DNA from: Brevibacillus composti
GTDB lineage: Bacteria > Bacillota > Bacilli > Brevibacillales > Brevibacillaceae
DNA: 64,000 bases
Assembly (NCBI RefSeq): GCF_016406105.1
Contig: NZ_CP066308.1
Span: 2,205,501 to 2,269,500, forward strand
Direction: 5' to 3'
The position numbers and the translations under genes were made by a program. Shown here in pieces: positions 8,321 to 16,691 of this stretch; within the stretch, counting starts at the first letter, position 1, and each line of letters begins with the position of its first letter. A model generated the notes under the pieces. It did no database searches. It was given only the letters and a program-made list of their open reading frames with translations, and was not told the origin of the DNA.

Positions 8321-9742
8321 ATGAGAGATTTTTTGCTGGGATACGGAATGTTTGCGATGTATTACGTGTTTGTCGTCAATTCCCTCTATCTCATCATCAA
8401 CATCTTTTCCCATGTGAATATTTACACAATTATGAAGCGTTCCCGCTTTTCCCGCTTTCAGTCGCTGGCCGGTTCGACGAGAGTCCCGCCGGTCTCTATC
8501 CTAGTACCCGCCTACAATGAAGAGCTGACCATCATCGAAAACGTCCGTTCGCTCCTCGCCTTGCGTTATCCGCAATTCGAGGTAATTGTCATCAACGACG
8601 GGTCCAGAGACGATACTTTGGGAGTCTTGATCCGAGAATTCGGACTGGTGCGACAGACACACACCTACGTGCGCAATGTCGTGCCAGCCAGTCCAATCAG
8701 CGGCATCTACCACAATCCGCAGTATCCGCAGCTGTTCGTGATCGATAAGGAAAACGGCGGGAAGGCGGATTCGCTGAATGCGGGCATCAACTTTTCGCAC
8801 TATCCGATGATCGCCTCCATCGATGCGGACTCGCTTCTGGAACGCGATGCGCTGATTCGCATGGCCCAGGTGTATATGGAAAATCCGGAGGAAACGATCG
8901 CGATCGGCGGAAATGTCCGCATCGCCAACGGCTGCAAGATCGAGGACGGACTGGTGAAAGAAGTGAATTTGCCGAAAAAGCTGCTGCCCATGTTTCAGAC
9001 CATCGAATACATGAAGGCTTTTCTCGGGGGCCGGATCGGCTGGAGCTCGATCAACGGATTGATTATCGTTTCCGGTGCCTTTGGGCTTTTCCGCAAAGAT
9101 TGCGTGATCGAAGTAGGGGGCTATCGCGAGGGGTACCCCGGTGAAGATATGAACATCATCATCAAGCTGCACAAGTACATGCTGGAAAAGAAACAGAAAT
9201 ACCGGATCGCCTTTTGCCCCGATGCCGTCTGCTGGACCCAGGCACCCGATACGCTGCACATCCTGTCCAGCCAACGGAAGCGCTGGGGGCGGGGAAATTT
9301 GAAGAACATGATCGAGTACCGGCACATGCTGTTTCATCCGAAATACAAGGTGATGGGCATGTTGACGATGCCCTACAACGTCATGTTTGAGACGCTGAAT
9401 CCGTATTTCAAGCTGACCGGCTTTCTCGCCCTGCTCGGCTACAGCTACTACGACATGACCCATGCCCATATCGTGCTGGTATTTATGGCGGTCAACCTGA
9501 TCTACGGCTATCTGCTGACGATCAGCGGTATTTTGCTGGAGGAACTGGCGTTTCGCAGATACACGCGGATGAGTGATCTGGTCAAGCTTCTCGGGTACGG
9601 CTTTCTCATGTTTTTCGGCTACTATCAGTTGGGCGCCATCTGGCGTGTACTCGGACATATCGATTTTCTCCGCAACAATAATACCTGGGGAGTCATGACG
9701 CGCCAGAGCTGGAAGGTCGAAACCAGGCAGCAATCTTCCTAG
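8321..9742 (+). CDS. Processive family 2 glycosyltransferase (polysaccharide synthase)
   Basis: This 473-residue membrane glycosyltransferase resembles the NodC/hyaluronan synthase/BcsA group, which polymerise UDP-sugars and export the chain. There is one N-terminal membrane segment (about 5-28), then the GT-A core: PVSILVPAYNEE, VIVINDGSRDDT, NGGKADSLNAG, the nucleotide-metal SIDADSLL near 166, the base-containing YPGEDMNIIIKLHKY, and the processivity motif QRKRWGRGN near 317. Several further membrane segments follow (about 350-450). RBS GGGAGGTGAGG. No c-di-GMP-binding PilZ domain is present, so control may come from the neighbouring degenerate GGDEF/receiver protein. The polymer is unknown. 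Confidence 0.88.
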   Translation: MRDFLLGYGMFAMYYVFVVNSLYLIINIFSHVNIYTIMKRSRFSRFQSLAGSTRVPPVSILVPAYNEELTIIENVRSLLALRYPQFEVIVINDGSRDDTLGVLIREFGLVRQTHTYVRNVVPASPISGIYHNPQYPQLFVIDKENGGKADSLNAGINFSHYPMIASIDADSLLERDALIRMAQVYMENPEETIAIGGNVRIANGCKIEDGLVKEVNLPKKLLPMFQTIEYMKAFLGGRIGWSSINGLIIVSGAFGLFRKDCVIEVGGYREGYPGEDMNIIIKLHKYMLEKKQKYRIAFCPDAVCWTQAPDTLHILSSQRKRWGRGNLKNMIEYRHMLFHPKYKVMGMLTMPYNVMFETLNPYFKLTGFLALLGYSYYDMTHAHIVLVFMAVNLIYGYLLTISGILLEELAFRRYTRMSDLVKLLGYGFLMFFGYYQLGAIWRVLGHIDFLRNNNTWGVMTRQSWKVETRQQSS

Positions 9743-9766
9743 CTTCCCAAAAAGGAGTGACTTTCT

Positions 9767-10591
9767 ATGAATCCGGTAGAGAAGTCCATGGCGAAACCGC
9801 CGGGCTTTGTTGAAAAGCTGCGATATCTATTCCGGTACTATGAAGCGAGCAAAATGGCCTGCGGAATGATCGCGATCCGCTGCCGGCATCGCGGAGATCC
9901 CGAGTGGAAGGAATTGCAGGAGTTTCTCGCAAATCAGCGGCCTGAATTGGCGGCGTCATTCTGTTACGAGGAGAATGCAAAACGTCTGGTGATCCTCGCG
10001 GAAGAGTTGACGGTGGCAGAAACACATTACCTGGCGATCGTGATCAAAGAGTATTTGCAAAGAACCGAACAATTGGCGGGAGGCGCCGCGGTGGCCGCCT
10101 ACCCGGAAAGCGGCGATGCCATGGAGGAGATCCTGATGGAGATGACGGAGCGCTTGAACCAAAAGCCCTTTCCACACGCGGGAATCCAAGTCGTGCTCAG
10201 GCCCGAGGAAAAATGGGACCGACCGCCTCGATTGCTCCTGGTAGAAAGCGATCCTGTGATTCAGCAAATCCTCTCCGTCCGTCTAGCCAAAAACGGCTAT
10301 GAAATTTTCCAGGCCCTAGACGGCAAAGAGGGACAGCAAAAAATCCTGCAGGTGCAGCCTGATCTGATCATCACCGAGCTCACCCTGCCTGTGATGAACG
10401 GCTACCAGCTGATCGACTGGGTGCAAAGACAGCACGGGCAGACCGCCGCTTGCAAAATCGTCGTACTGACGGACCGACGCTTGGAGGAGGACATGTCGCA
10501 TTGCTTCCAAAAAGGAGTGGCGGACTTCTTGACCAAACCGTTTTCTCCCGTCGAGCTGGATTGGCGAATCAAACGACTACTCATCTCGTAG
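9767..10591 (+). CDS. Degenerate GGDEF-like domain fused to a pseudo-receiver domain
   Basis: A 274-residue soluble protein. Residues about 150-274 are a response-regulator receiver domain (LLLVESDPVIQQIL, then a conserved LTKPFSPVEL lysine), but the phosphoacceptor aspartate is replaced by glutamate in the ITELTLP block (residue about 204), and the acidic pair is only partly kept. The first 130 residues resemble a GGDEF domain in overall pattern, ending GGAAVAAYPESGD, but the GGDEF signature itself is missing (YEENAKR at that place). Only the arginine of an RxxD inhibitory site may remain. I infer a non-catalytic regulator of the adjacent synthase. The GGDEF relation is tentative; the receiver assignment is firm. 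Confidence 0.75.
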   Translation: MNPVEKSMAKPPGFVEKLRYLFRYYEASKMACGMIAIRCRHRGDPEWKELQEFLANQRPELAASFCYEENAKRLVILAEELTVAETHYLAIVIKEYLQRTEQLAGGAAVAAYPESGDAMEEILMEMTERLNQKPFPHAGIQVVLRPEEKWDRPPRLLLVESDPVIQQILSVRLAKNGYEIFQALDGKEGQQKILQVQPDLIITELTLPVMNGYQLIDWVQRQHGQTAACKIVVLTDRRLEEDMSHCFQKGVADFLTKPFSPVELDWRIKRLLIS

Positions 10592-10618
10592 TTACTCATT
10601 CAACCGGAGGGATGGCAG

Positions 10619-11977
10619 ATGGACCGATATACAGCGCTTAAACAAAAAATCGAGGCAAAGACAGCCAGGATAGGCGTCATTGGACTGGGGTATGTGGGAC
10701 TTCCTTTGGCCGTGGAGATAGCGCAAAGCGGCTTTACCGTGTTCGGCGTGGACCTGGACATCGGCAAAATCGAAACATTGCAGCGTGGGGAATCGTACAT
10801 ACGAGATGTGCCAAGCGAGTCCGTGGAACAGCTGGTGCGGGAAGGGAAGTTGATTCCAACGACAGACTACCGCGTCCTGAAGGAACTGGATGCCATCAGC
10901 ATCTGCGTGCCCACTCCGCTGAGCGAGAATCAGGACCCGGATACGTCGTACATATCCCGTGTAGTCGACCAGATCAAGCATTACATTCAAAATGGTCCGC
11001 TCATCACCCTTGAGAGCACCACATATCCAGGCACCACAGAAGAGTTGATTCAGCGGGAGCTAGAGCGGATGGGGTATCAAGCGGGAAGCGACTTCTTCCT
11101 CTGCTTTTCGCCCGAGCGGGTCGATCCGGGGAATCATCGATTTTCCACGACCAATACGCCCAAGGTGATTGGCGGCACGACAGCGAAATGTCTGGAGCTG
11201 GGCGTCCAGCTGTACAGCCACTTTATCCGCCAGATCGTCCCGGTCTCTTCCACGAAGGTGGCGGAGATGTCGAAGCTGCTGGAAAATACGTTCCGCAGCA
11301 TCAATATCGCGTTTATCAATGAAATGGCGCTGATGTGCGAACGAATGGACATCGATGTGTGGGAAGTGATCAAGGCTTCTTCCACCAAGCCGTTCGGATT
11401 CATGCCGTTTTATCCCGGTCCTGGCATCGGCGGACATTGCATACCGCTGGACCCGATGTACCTGTCCTGGAAGGCCAAGGGATACCGGTTTTTCAGTAAG
11501 TTCATTGATCTGGCCCAGTCGATTAACAACAGCATGCCAGACTACGTGGTCTACAAGACATCCGTGATTCTGAACATGTACGCCAAATCCATCCGCAACT
11601 CACGGGTCCTTCTGCTGGGGATGGCTTACAAGCCGGATATTGATGATTTGCGGGAATCGCCTTCGCTGCAAGTGTATGAATTGTTTAAAGAGGCAGGAGC
11701 GCTGGTCGATTACTATGACCCGTACGCCCAATCCTTTATCGATCAGAGCGGCAAGGAAGTCCACAGCGTCTCCTATGACGCAAAAGCATGGCGAAATTAT
11801 GATTGCATGATCCTTTTGACAAATCACAAGGTGTTTCCGTACCGCGCATGGGCCGAATTGGGCGTAGCCATTCTCGATACGCGCAACGCATTTGACGGAA
11901 TCCAAGTCCCGCATCTGTATAAATTGGGGAATTCCGTCAAAAACGCGAAAATTACAGAAGCATCGCTCGCGATCTAA
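10619..11977 (+). CDS. Nucleotide-sugar 6-dehydrogenase (UDP-GlcNAc/UDP-ManNAc type)
   Basis: This 452-residue NAD-dependent enzyme oxidises the C6 of a UDP-hexose or UDP-N-acetylhexosamine to a uronic acid in two steps. Motifs: Rossmann loop IGLGYVGLPLAVE (residues about 20-32), CVPTPLSENQDPD, CFSPERVDPGN, and the catalytic cysteine in GPGIGGHCIPLDP near 273. The SPERVDPGN and GGHCIPLDP forms are those of WbpA/TviB/WecC rather than the UDP-glucose dehydrogenases. As the last gene of the exopolysaccharide operon it should supply a uronic acid precursor to the GT2 synthase. Substrate choice between GlcNAc and ManNAc is not decided here. Confidence 0.88.
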   Translation: MDRYTALKQKIEAKTARIGVIGLGYVGLPLAVEIAQSGFTVFGVDLDIGKIETLQRGESYIRDVPSESVEQLVREGKLIPTTDYRVLKELDAISICVPTPLSENQDPDTSYISRVVDQIKHYIQNGPLITLESTTYPGTTEELIQRELERMGYQAGSDFFLCFSPERVDPGNHRFSTTNTPKVIGGTTAKCLELGVQLYSHFIRQIVPVSSTKVAEMSKLLENTFRSINIAFINEMALMCERMDIDVWEVIKASSTKPFGFMPFYPGPGIGGHCIPLDPMYLSWKAKGYRFFSKFIDLAQSINNSMPDYVVYKTSVILNMYAKSIRNSRVLLLGMAYKPDIDDLRESPSLQVYELFKEAGALVDYYDPYAQSFIDQSGKEVHSVSYDAKAWRNYDCMILLTNHKVFPYRAWAELGVAILDTRNAFDGIQVPHLYKLGNSVKNAKITEASLAI

Positions 11978-11979
11978 AT

Positions 11980-12038
11980 GAAAAAGTCTTCCCGGAACCG
12001 GCTGCTGCATGAGCAGATGGAAGAGGGAAGACTTTCTC
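11980..12038. terminator. Bidirectional hairpin between convergent genes
   Basis: AAAGTCTTCCC and GGGAAGACTTT pair across a loop of about 31 bases that itself contains a small CTGCTGCATGAGCAG hairpin. The T-run is better on the minus side, so it mainly serves the LysM/NlpC gene. Confidence 0.6.
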
Positions 12039-12056
12039 TGTTTCATCTCGTGCGAT

Positions 12057-12974
12057 TTATTCGGCGATGTATCGCTTCACGCCATAGAAGGGGTACAGCT
12101 TGTGCATAGTTGCCAATTTTTCAAATCGGACATCTTCTCCATTGGCGTGCGCGATCATGCCATCCCCCATGTAGATGGCGACGTGGGAGACGCGTCCTTT
12201 GCGCAGGGAATCGTAAAAAATAAGATCGCCGGGTGCGGCTTCCTCGAACGGGATGGCTTGTCCGCTCCGAAACTGATCTTCGGATGTGCGCGGCAGCGTG
12301 ATGCCCAGCTGCTGGAATACATAAGAGGTGAAGCCGCTGCAGTCGAAGCCGTCAGGGGTGGTGCCGCCCAGGATGTACGGGGTTTTGAGCAGCGGACCGA
12401 TGATCGCTTGCAGTCTCTCGGAGGAGAGGGATACCGGCGGCTGGCCGGCATTGGCGGTGGCGCTGATCTCTGCGAGATAGGCGCTGGCGATATAGGATTC
12501 TCCTTGGCCAAAAGCGACACGGGTCCATTCTGCTCCCGGTTCCAGAACGTCGACGACAGCTCCCAAAGGCAGCTTTCCGGCGATTTCCGCATCCAGAGAC
12601 GGGGCCGTTCTGACATTGACGATATCGCCCGTGATCCGCGCTTTCACCCCGGTGCGAATGGGGGCGGGCTGTTCGCTTGAGAGAATATCGGCCGGTGGGA
12701 GTGTATCCGGACGTTCCGTTGCGACAGCTTGCGTAGCAGCGTATTGGGCTGGAGCCGCAATTTTAGGCAGTGTGAGTTTTTGGCCGATGGCGAGGCGATC
12801 TGTGGTGAGCTGATTGCTCTGCATCAGCTCTTGCACAGTCGTCTGGTGCTCACGCGCGATTTTCATCAGGGTATCACCTGCTTCCACCACGTATACAGGG
12901 GAGGAAGCATGCGCAGGAATCGGCATCAGTGCGCAAAAGGAGAGAACGGTGAGTATTCTTGTCGCAAGTTTCAT
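12057..12974 (-). CDS. Secreted LysM-SH3-NlpC/P60 peptidoglycan endopeptidase
   Basis: A 305-residue cell-wall hydrolase. A signal peptide (MKLATRILTVLSF to HAS) is followed by a LysM domain (YVVEAGDTLMKIAREH, about 30-72), a bacterial SH3 domain (GDIVNVRTAPSLDAE, about 112-170), and a C-terminal NlpC/P60 domain with the catalytic cysteine in DGFDCSGF and histidine in SHVAIYMGDG. It should cut the gamma-D-Glu to diamino-acid bond of stem peptides. The start at 12974 is preferred over an ATG nine bases upstream because AAGGAG is correctly spaced only for the former. Confidence 0.9.
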   Translation of the reverse strand: MKLATRILTVLSFCALMPIPAHASSPVYVVEAGDTLMKIAREHQTTVQELMQSNQLTTDRLAIGQKLTLPKIAAPAQYAATQAVATERPDTLPPADILSSEQPAPIRTGVKARITGDIVNVRTAPSLDAEIAGKLPLGAVVDVLEPGAEWTRVAFGQGESYIASAYLAEISATANAGQPPVSLSSERLQAIIGPLLKTPYILGGTTPDGFDCSGFTSYVFQQLGITLPRTSEDQFRSGQAIPFEEAAPGDLIFYDSLRKGRVSHVAIYMGDGMIAHANGEDVRFEKLATMHKLYPFYGVKRYIAE

Positions 12975-13081
12975 GGAGATCATCTCCTTTCTACGTTTTT
13001 CCGCATTTGACTACATAAATTGTAGCGAAATTCGACTGGTAAATCTATGAAAACTTTTTCGATGAATTTGATAAAAAGTTC

Positions 13082-13110
13082 TTGTATTCTATTTAACGGC
13101 ATGCTATATT
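13082..13110 (+). promoter_or_regulatory. Sigma-A promoter of the tRNA cluster
   Basis: TTGTAT, 17 bases, then TATATT, ending about 40 bases before the first tRNA. Confidence 0.6.
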
Positions 13111-13151
13111 ACAAGAGTCGCCACGAGAGAGCGACGGTTGCGAATCAATAT

Positions 13152-13228
13152 GGAGCTGTGGTGAAGTTGGAGTTCACGCCGGTCTGTCACACCGGAGGTC
13201 GCGGGTTCGAGTCCCGTCAGCTCCGCCA
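13152..13228 (+). tRNA. tRNA-Asp(GTC)
   Basis: A 77-base cloverleaf. Acceptor GGAGCTG pairs with CAGCTCC; the anticodon stem CCGGT/ACCGG carries loop CTGTCAC with anticodon GTC; the T arm contains GGTTCGAGTCC. CCA is encoded. Confidence 0.95.
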
Positions 13229-13282
13229 GTATTTCAATGAAGTGCGGCTCTCTCACCCGTACCGGGTTCAGAAGATCAACAT

Positions 13283-13358
13283 GCCGGTGTAGCTCAATTG
13301 GTAGAGCACCTGACTTGTAATCAGGGGGTTGTGGGTTCAAGTCCTATCGCCGGCACCA
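13283..13358 (+). tRNA. tRNA-Thr(TGT)
   Basis: A 76-base cloverleaf. Acceptor GCCGGTG pairs with CGCCGGC; the anticodon stem CCTGA/TCAGG carries loop CTTGTAA with anticodon TGT; the T arm contains GGTTCAAGTCC. CCA is encoded. Confidence 0.95.
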
Positions 13359-13377
13359 CGATAGGTTTCACGATTTT

Positions 13378-13461
13378 GCGGTCGTGGCGGAATTGGCAGA
13401 CGCGCTAGATTCAGGTTCTAGTGGTGGCAACACCGTGGAGGTTCAAGTCCTCTCGACCGCA
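13378..13461 (+). tRNA. tRNA-Leu(CAG)
   Basis: An 84-base class II tRNA with a long variable arm (TGGTGGCAACACCG). Acceptor GCGGTCG pairs with CGACCGC; anticodon stem CTAGA/TCTAG with loop TTCAGGT gives anticodon CAG. Unlike the two upstream tRNAs, CCA is not encoded (the next bases are TCG), so it depends on the CCA-adding enzyme. Confidence 0.95.
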
Positions 13462-13470
13462 TCGAACAGA

Positions 13471-13505
13471 AAGGGCATTTCAACATTGTTGAAATGCCCT
13501 TTTTC
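13471..13505 (+). terminator. Terminator of the tRNA operon
   Basis: Perfect stem GGGCATTTCAAC/GTTGAAATGCCC with a 3-base loop and five T. Confidence 0.9.
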
Positions 13506-13553
13506 CTGTCTGTATCCGCTTGATTGTGTTTGCGCATGCTATTTGGTCGTATA

Positions 13554-14228
13554 CTAGCGAAAATGCTGCAAAACCGTTCCTTTGCCGTCCGCTGCCTCTA
13601 CATCCGCGTAAGTACCATTGATCAAAGTGATTTGCGGAGGTACATGGCCACAATCGATTCGAACAATGGTCAAACCAGCCGGCCAGCTTCATTTGCACGA
13701 GGGATCTCCGCAAATCGGTCGTGGACAGCTCGCAGTTTTCGAAATACCACAAGATCGGCTGATCCTCGATAAATTGCTTCTGAAATCGCCGCACGTCACC
13801 GTATGGGGTGCCTACGAGCAGTCTACAAAATTGACCCCGTGAGCCGTGGCGATACCTTTTTGCAGGGTAATCGCTAGTAAAAGCACGCTGGTATCGGAAT
13901 AGCCGAGCACCCATTTGCTCGGCAGCTGATCGAAGTCGATATGCTTCAGAATCTCGATTGCCAATTCACCGCCCCAGGGCGGAAAGATCATGTCGATCTC
14001 GCCATCGCCCATCATGGCCTGAAACTCGGCAGCCCGAATTTTCGCTGCGGACGATTTTGGTTTGTTTTGTGTCCAGACTGTTTCTCCGAAGGTTACCGCA
14101 TACCCTTTGCTCTCCATCCGCTCGCGTGAGAGCAATAGCAGGTGATGCAACTCCGCATCTACCCCTGATGAAGGAGACATGACGCCAATGGCGGCGCCCT
14201 GCCTTAAAATCGGATACCTGATCATCAT
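13554..14228 (-). pseudogene. Broken LD-carboxypeptidase / MccF-like S66 peptidase
   Basis: The 5' part reads as a normal S66 N-terminus (IRYPILRQGAAIGVMSPSSG) up to the nucleophile region LGYSDTSVLLLA and then TAHGVNF. The 3' part, in a different frame, carries the later family blocks: ILWYFENCELSTTDLRRSL with the catalytic glutamate, then after a further frame change DCGHVPPQITLINGTYADVE with the catalytic histidine. About 70-100 residues between nucleophile and glutamate regions are missing. Intact members have about 300-340 residues, so this copy cannot make a complete enzyme. It ends at a TAG at 13554. Confidence 0.85.
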
Positions 14229-14334
14229 GCCACCTCCTGATTTTTCATGATCGTACCGGATTCAGAGGTAATCATCAATCTTTTTTTCCATGTGAGCCTA
14301 TCCACTTACAAAAAAATATTAACTTACATGTTTC

Positions 14335-14363
14335 TTGAGTGTGGAGTGGGCATGGGGTACAAT
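14335..14363 (+). promoter_or_regulatory. Sigma-A promoter of the FrnE-like gene
   Basis: TTGAGT, 17 bases, then TACAAT, 32 bases before the ATG at 14396. Confidence 0.65.
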
Positions 14364-14395
14364 ATAGCAAAAGCGAACAGAAGGAGCAATTTCTC

Positions 14396-15022
14396 ATGAT
14401 CATTGAGATTTATCAAGACACGATCTGTCCTTGGTGCCGAATCGGCAAAAAGAAATTATTCGATGCGATTGAGCAGTGGGACGGGCAGCCGCTTACCATT
14501 CGCTATCGCGCCTATCAGCTTAACCCGGATACGCCGAAAGAAGGCCTGCCTTTCTGGGAATCGATGGCAGCGATGAAGGGCGGCATGGACGTGGTGGGGC
14601 AAATGGTGCAGCATGCGGCAAACGCAGGTGAGGCGGCTGGAGTGCCCTTTCGGTTTGACCAGGTAAAAAAGTGGCCCCATACATTTGCCTCTCATCAGCT
14701 CATCAAACTGGCTCCTGCGGATAAACAGACCTCGGTCCTCGATGCCGTGTACCGGGCCTATTTTGAGGATGGGCAAGACATCGGCCAACTCGATGTTTTG
14801 CTCAGAATCGCCGGTGAACATGGGATGGATCCGGACGAAACGCGCCGCCAAATCGAAGCCGGGGAAAAAGCGGATGAGATCGAGGAAGATTTGCGCTATG
14901 CAGCAGAACTGCAAATTACGGGTGTTCCCTTTTTTATCATCGACGGCAAATTTGCCTTATCCGGTGCCCATCCGGTAGAGAATTTTCTCAAAGCGTTTCA
15001 GCAGGCTGCCGAGACGCCCTGA
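14396..15022 (+). CDS. DsbA-family oxidoreductase (FrnE-like)
   Basis: A 208-residue cytoplasmic thioredoxin-fold protein of the FrnE/DsbA group. It begins MIIEIYQDTICPWCRIGKK with the CPWC redox motif at residues 11-14 on strand one, a long helical insert, and the cis-proline loop ITGVPFFIIDGKFALSGA near 180. Such proteins act in oxidative-stress thiol exchange or isomerisation; no signal peptide is present. AGAAGGAG precedes the ATG at 14396 and a terminator follows, so it is monocistronic. Confidence 0.88.
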   Translation: MIIEIYQDTICPWCRIGKKKLFDAIEQWDGQPLTIRYRAYQLNPDTPKEGLPFWESMAAMKGGMDVVGQMVQHAANAGEAAGVPFRFDQVKKWPHTFASHQLIKLAPADKQTSVLDAVYRAYFEDGQDIGQLDVLLRIAGEHGMDPDETRRQIEAGEKADEIEEDLRYAAELQITGVPFFIIDGKFALSGAHPVENFLKAFQQAAETP

Positions 15023-15032
15023 TGCATTTCCA

Positions 15033-15060
15033 AAACCGTCTGGTGACAGGCGGTTTCTTT
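15033..15060 (+). terminator. Terminator after the FrnE-like gene
   Basis: AAACCGTCTG pairs with CAGGCGGTTT (one G-U) around a 4-base loop, followed by CTTT. Confidence 0.65.
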
Positions 15061-15191
15061 ATGGGACAAAACGATCCTCCCCAAAATTTACAGATTGAGT
15101 AAGTCGTTGCAGCTTGTTACAGTTGTCTATGAGACAGCTGGCAGTATGCACAGCCGGCTGACATTCCGATAAGAAAGGCGAGGACGAAGCT

Positions 15192-15938
15192 GTGAACAAT
15201 CGATCTCGTTACTGGATCATCCCTGTCATATCCGCGTTCGCGCTTTCCGTCTGGCATGCTCCCTTTGCCCATGCCGCAGGTCTTGCAGAGCCCGCTGCTC
15301 CGCAACACCCAGCCCCGGGAGGTGTACAGACATCCCCAGGCGCACCGACGCAACCGGAGACCGGACCGGCGCCAGCCAACCTTCCTGCAAATCCAGCAGT
15401 GACGCAGCCAGCCGAAGGCGAAGCACCGGCACTCGTGCCAGCGTACGACAGGCACGAGCTGATTCAAAAACTGGGTGTCGACGAGGAACAGGTCCTGGGC
15501 ATCTACTACACTTCCATGGAAGGCAGCACCGATAACCGGAAGCATAATATAGTAAAAGCCATGCGCAAAATTAACGGCGAAAAAATTAAGCCGGGCGAAA
15601 TCTTTTCCTACAATGAAGAGGTAGGCAACTCCAACCTGGCCGAAGATAACTGGAAAGAAGCGCATGTAATCGTGAACGGCCAGTTGACGGCGGGATACGG
15701 GGGCGGCATCTGCCAGGTTTCCTCTACGCTCTTCAACGCAGTTCAAGAGGCGAAGCTCCCCATCGTGGAGCGGCATACGCACAGCAAGACGGTCGGCTAT
15801 GTGCCCGTCGGACAGGACGCCACTGTGGCATATGGTTTGCTCGATTTTCGATTCTCCAACCCATTTGACCATACGCTGACCATCAAAGCCAAAGTTTTTG
15901 ACGATACGAATGTCGTAATTGCGATCCTGAAAAAATAG
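15192..15938 (+). CDS. Secreted VanW-domain protein
   Basis: A 248-residue protein with a signal peptide (first 28 residues, ending HAAG), a proline- and alanine-rich low-complexity linker (about 30-90), and a C-terminal VanW domain containing the hallmark YGGGICQVSSTLFNA near 175. VanW occurs in vancomycin clusters but is also common in spore-formers, often with peptidoglycan-binding domains; its function is unknown. The GTG start is supported by AGAAAGGCGAGG. It is flanked by terminators. Confidence 0.85.
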   Translation: MNNRSRYWIIPVISAFALSVWHAPFAHAAGLAEPAAPQHPAPGGVQTSPGAPTQPETGPAPANLPANPAVTQPAEGEAPALVPAYDRHELIQKLGVDEEQVLGIYYTSMEGSTDNRKHNIVKAMRKINGEKIKPGEIFSYNEEVGNSNLAEDNWKEAHVIVNGQLTAGYGGGICQVSSTLFNAVQEAKLPIVERHTHSKTVGYVPVGQDATVAYGLLDFRFSNPFDHTLTIKAKVFDDTNVVIAILKK

Positions 15939-15948
15939 ACACTTTTCA

Positions 15949-15987
15949 AAAGACGTGTTACCAGGAAGAGCTGGTCACGTCTTTTTT
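15949..15987 (+). terminator. Terminator after the VanW gene
   Basis: AAAGACGTG/CACGTCTTT plus an inner ACCAG/CTGGT stem with a two-base bulge, followed by seven T. Confidence 0.8.
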
Positions 15988-16091
15988 TATAACCCGCATC
16001 CAGGACGAGGCCATTCCTTGGCAAAAGGGGCGACCGGCTCGTTTCGGACAGCGCTCTCCCGCACATACTGTCTGGTAAAGGAGGGATTGCC

Positions 16092-16634
16092 GTGTTCGTT
16101 ACTGTGGAAAAGGAAGGCGAGGGAGCCGCCGTACGTGTGATGGGTGAGAAAATCAGGCATGATGGCAACGGGACCTATCCGCTGCCGGGGCGGTTAATCC
16201 AGGCGCTGAAGCCGGCAGATTTGCCGACCGGCCTGGTATTTACGCTGAGCGATACGCTGCCTTGTGGCGTCCGCTTTTTTCAGGAGGATCTCGTCGTGTT
16301 TTGGCGGGAAGGGAGCCCGCTTTCGTTTCAGATCGAAGTGATCTCCCGCTATGATCCCGCCACATGGGATGGGCTATTTCCGCTCGCCCAGACGCTGCTT
16401 CAGCGCTACCGGCTGTTGCAAACGGTGCGGGATGTCGATGTGGCCGAAGCCCGTCTGGATGAACAGACATATCGGCTGTCCTACCGTTTTCGCTGGCAGG
16501 CTCGCGAAGAGGAAGATTTGGAAGGCCTGCTGCTTTCCGTCTGGGAAGTGATCAGCAGGCTGGAGCAGATGGGGAATGCCCGTCTCTGGAAGGGAATTCA
16601 ATCAGAATCTGGCAATGACTTGTATCCGTCTTGA
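16092..16634 (+). CDS. Hypothetical protein of 180 residues
   Basis: GTG start behind AAAGGAGGGA. The protein is soluble, of mixed charge, without signal peptide or membrane segment, and matches no family I recognise. It is rich in beta-prone stretches at the N-terminus (FVTVEKEGEGAAVRVMG) and helix-rich at the C-terminus. No terminator is visible before the FAH-family gene starting 57 bases later, but a promoter-like stretch lies in that gap, so co-transcription is uncertain. Function unknown. Confidence 0.6.
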   Translation: MFVTVEKEGEGAAVRVMGEKIRHDGNGTYPLPGRLIQALKPADLPTGLVFTLSDTLPCGVRFFQEDLVVFWREGSPLSFQIEVISRYDPATWDGLFPLAQTLLQRYRLLQTVRDVDVAEARLDEQTYRLSYRFRWQAREEEDLEGLLLSVWEVISRLEQMGNARLWKGIQSESGNDLYPS

Positions 16635-16691
16635 AAGGATCAGTGGTATAGTAGAAGTGTCAATAATAGAAGAGCAGGGGGAGAGAAGGGA

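Noticed and set aside
13510-13842. Short plus-strand frames over the S66 remnant
   Set aside because: They have no start signals, and the minus strand there clearly encodes S66 family blocks.
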